NCBI GenBank assembly: GCA_030037185.1
Contig: JASHRR010000058.1
Span: forward strand, 1-6,398
Reading direction: 5' to 3'
DNA length: 6,398 bases
DNA from: Xanthobacteraceae bacterium
GTDB lineage: Bacteria > Pseudomonadota > Alphaproteobacteria > Rhizobiales > Xanthobacteraceae
The notes under the pieces were generated by a model that did not search any database, was not told where the DNA came from, and saw only the letters and a list, made by a program, of their open reading frames with translations. Below are positions 4,354-6,398 of this stretch, piece after piece. The position numbers and the translations under genes were made by a program. Each line of letters starts with the position of its first letter. The stretch's first letter is position 1.

Positions 4354-6398
4354 TCAATTGACCTTCTTGCGTCCCCGCGCATTGCGTTTCGTCGCGGGAA
4401 ACTCGACCGCCTTGCGTTTTGCCCATGCTGCCAATCCCTCATCGTTTATAGCTTCTGCCGCTTCCGCTGCACGCCCAAAGTATATTTGGCTGCGAAAACG
4501 GCGAGCAAGTGCGACCCACGCATAAGGAAGGTCGTTAAAACTAACGCTCGGCGCGTCGTCCAGGTTTCGCTCTTCCGCGATTGCATAGATTTCGTTATCA
4601 TCTTCAATGGTTTTGCGCGCGCGGCGACGGCATTGGTCGAGCCGACGGCTGATCTCATCAGCACGCCAGGGCCTTGCTGTCGCATAAGCCAGTTCATAGA
4701 ATTCTTGAGCCTGAGACCAATTAAAAACCTGAAAAAGGGCGTCTCCGGTTCGTTCTGCCTGTCGAGAGATATCTTCATTGCCGACCGAGGATCCAGTAAC
4801 TCGAGACCTGATGTCCGTGAGAATTTGATCGGCGCTACCAAGCGCGAGGCGGTCGATTGCTTCTCGCAACCGGCTTGACCTGGGTCGCGGTCGGCCCGCG
4901 AGCATACTGGTGATGAAAATCTCATAGTCGAGGCGCTCCAGCTGAGCAAGATGATGCGCCGCCTCGACCCGATCCGCGTAATCTCCTGTCTCGAGTCGAT
5001 CCAGCCAGAGACCGACCTGAGTTTCAAGTTGGTCCAGATCGTCGTTGACTGTCTGTCGCTCCCAAGACCGCCCCCAGCGCAAGCGCTGCCGGATCTCCGC
5101 GATACGGGCGTGTAATAAATTTGCGATCCGCGCGGCAACGAGTTGATGGAGGCTGCGCGGACCGGTTTCGTCGCCTTGATAGCTTGTCTCAGCCGCCCAA
5201 GCAGCAAATTGCTCGATGAACAGCGGATTACCTTTCGAGCGCACCGCCGCGACGGCCGCAACCGAATCGGATTTGATCAATCGCGTGGCCAGCTCTTTGG
5301 CGCGGGATGCCCGGAGCGGCTGCAATGTAAGTTCAACAGCAGGTTGCAACGTGTCTAACGCCTGCCGGGCGCTCGGGCGCGATGCCAAAATGACAAACGT
5401 CGTAGCATGCACGGCAGCTATGAGAGCATGAACAAAGGCGAGTCCCGCAGCGCCCGCCCAGTGAATATCGTCTAGCACCAAAAGGTCGAATTTTTCTTTG
5501 CGGATACGATCAACAACCGCTTGCGTGAATGTGCGAGGATCAGGCTGATCGGAAGGGAGGTCTGCGAGCTGGCCGGCAAAGTCTTCGCAATCTCCGCCGA
5601 ACATGCTAAAACTCGCGGTGATTGCCCGCAGTTCTGGATGCCTTGCTAACCATTCCTTTATCAGGCGAGTCTTACCTGATCCCGGCTTCGCGACGATCGC
5701 CAAGGTGACCTTTGTGGTGCATTTCCAGCAATCCTCGATCCGGGAGAGCTGATGCTCCCTGCCTACGAACGGACTTCGGTGTCCAATCTCGTCGTGATCC
5801 AAGGCAGACGGGCGTTTGTGACCAATCATGCGATATTGATACTCCTCGCTTCCGTCGAGGAAGCGACGCGGGGCGCCCACAAAGTACTCCCGATGACGGT
5901 TACTCCGATAAATAATCTCCGGCGAGAGCAGCATGTTGTCAGGTTCGAATTTGAAGATCGCGCGCGCCGTGGGGCCGCGGATCATCGGATGGCCCCGCCG
6001 ATCGAATGAGAGGACGTACTGATCGGTCCAAATACCCCAACGAATGTTGGCGTCACGCCCAAAGATGCGTTCGAGTCGCGGCAGCGAAGCGACGACCTGA
6101 CGCTCGAGATCGCATGCGCGACGAAAGGCTGTTCGCAGCCCTTCCTGGGTCCAGGCAAGCCAGCCATGCTCGGCTACTCCGCATGTCGCGGTGCCAAATA
6201 TAGCCGCAAGAATCTTCTCGATGACACTGATCGACTCGAGGAGGTCCTTGCCGGCAGGAGGACGAGCGTGCACAAGGCGCAAAACCAGCGCGCTCGCACC
6301 GACAAGCTCGTATCGTTTCGATCCGGCCGCCGGGCAACGAGCATTGGTTGGCACGAGCTGCCATTCGGTCCGCCCCAGAGGTTGTTCACCGAGCCAAT
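4354..6398 (-). CDS. Degenerate cyclase-like / P-loop predicted ATPase, C-terminal part (runs off the right edge)
   Basis: The frame is open to the right edge, so the N-terminus is missing. A GTG at 6354 is in frame but there is no stop before the edge. Residues are counted from that GTG. About 14-180 resembles a class III nucleotide-cyclase homology region (IRWGIWTDQYV near 104-114, then TARAIF and LLSPEIIYRS), but the metal-binding Asp pattern is not recognisable, so it is probably inactive. FVGREHQL at 196-203 opens a STAND/AAA-type NTPase. Walker A is AKPGSGKT (222-229), Walker B is DLLVLDDIHWAG (290-301), a sensor-like strand is TFVILASRPS (319-328), and GNPLFIEQF lies at 375-383. Residues about 400-650 are helical and charged, perhaps TPR-like, and the end is basic (RNARGRKKVN). 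Such cyclase-ATPase-repeat proteins are thought to be signalling or regulatory switches. No DNA-binding domain is seen in this part. The stop is 434 nt before the antiporter. Confidence 0.88.
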   Translation of the reverse strand, partial: WLGEQPLGRTEWQLVPTNARCPAAGSKRYELVGASALVLRLVHARPPAGKDLLESISVIEKILAAIFGTATCGVAEHGWLAWTQEGLRTAFRRACDLERQVVASLPRLERIFGRDANIRWGIWTDQYVLSFDRRGHPMIRGPTARAIFKFEPDNMLLSPEIIYRSNRHREYFVGAPRRFLDGSEEYQYRMIGHKRPSALDHDEIGHRSPFVGREHQLSRIEDCWKCTTKVTLAIVAKPGSGKTRLIKEWLARHPELRAITASFSMFGGDCEDFAGQLADLPSDQPDPRTFTQAVVDRIRKEKFDLLVLDDIHWAGAAGLAFVHALIAAVHATTFVILASRPSARQALDTLQPAVELTLQPLRASRAKELATRLIKSDSVAAVAAVRSKGNPLFIEQFAAWAAETSYQGDETGPRSLHQLVAARIANLLHARIAEIRQRLRWGRSWERQTVNDDLDQLETQVGLWLDRLETGDYADRVEAAHHLAQLERLDYEIFITSMLAGRPRPRSSRLREAIDRLALGSADQILTDIRSRVTGSSVGNEDISRQAERTGDALFQVFNWSQAQEFYELAYATARPWRADEISRRLDQCRRRARKTIEDDNEIYAIAEERNLDDAPSVSFNDLPYAWVALARRFRSQIYFGRAAEAAEAINDEGLAAWAKRKAVEFPATKRNARGRKKVN

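Noticed and set aside
4249..4878. Plus-strand 209-codon open frame
   Set aside because: It is antisense to the C-terminal part of the ATPase gene. Its composition is unlike a real protein (many Cys, Arg and Ser) and no motif is visible.
6352..6354. GTG at 6354 as the true start of the ATPase
   Set aside because: The frame stays open to the window edge with plausible protein sequence, so the gene most likely starts outside.

Overview
The window reads as a stress and ion-homeostasis stretch of an alphaproteobacterial chromosome or large replicon. It is most likely from the Hyphomicrobiales (Bradyrhizobium/Rhodoplanes-like), because the SMC N-terminus at the left edge has the rhizobial style (MKLTQLRLVGFKSF start, long Q-loop region). 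The genus cannot be fixed from sequence alone. All supportable genes lie on the minus strand, so the text reads from right to left.

Right (4354-6398): the C-terminal two thirds of a large signalling-type ATPase, open at the right edge. It has a degenerate class III nucleotide-cyclase-like region, then a P-loop NTPase of the 'VGRE' predicted-ATPase (STAND/AAA) type, then a helical, possibly TPR-like tail. A 434-nt gap (3920-4353) follows. Its left half is a fluoride-riboswitch leader.

Middle (2263-4105): a fluoride riboswitch, then a CPA2-type cation:proton antiporter (394 aa), then a UspA-family universal stress protein (139 aa). This forms a likely fluoride-inducible operon. Next, after a 305-nt gap, comes an unrecognised helical 145-aa protein (1520-1957) with its own Shine-Dalgarno and a candidate -10.

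Left (1-1454): a second, independent fluoride riboswitch (1410-1454) with a candidate promoter just upstream of it. Its intrinsic-terminator platform competes with the aptamer pseudoknot, and a second terminator hairpin follows. After these the N-terminal 384 residues of an SMC chromosome-segregation ATPase begin and run off the left edge.

The main point of interest is this pair of fluoride aptamers about 2.6 kb apart on the same strand. They share a 15-nt identical core and a P3 stem of the same size, and each can form a competing downstream hairpin. One heads a conventional fluoride-associated operon (antiporter plus Usp). The other appears to head an SMC gene, which would tie a chromosome-organisation ATPase to fluoride stress. 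No crcB/fluc or CLC-F fluoride exporter gene lies in the window.
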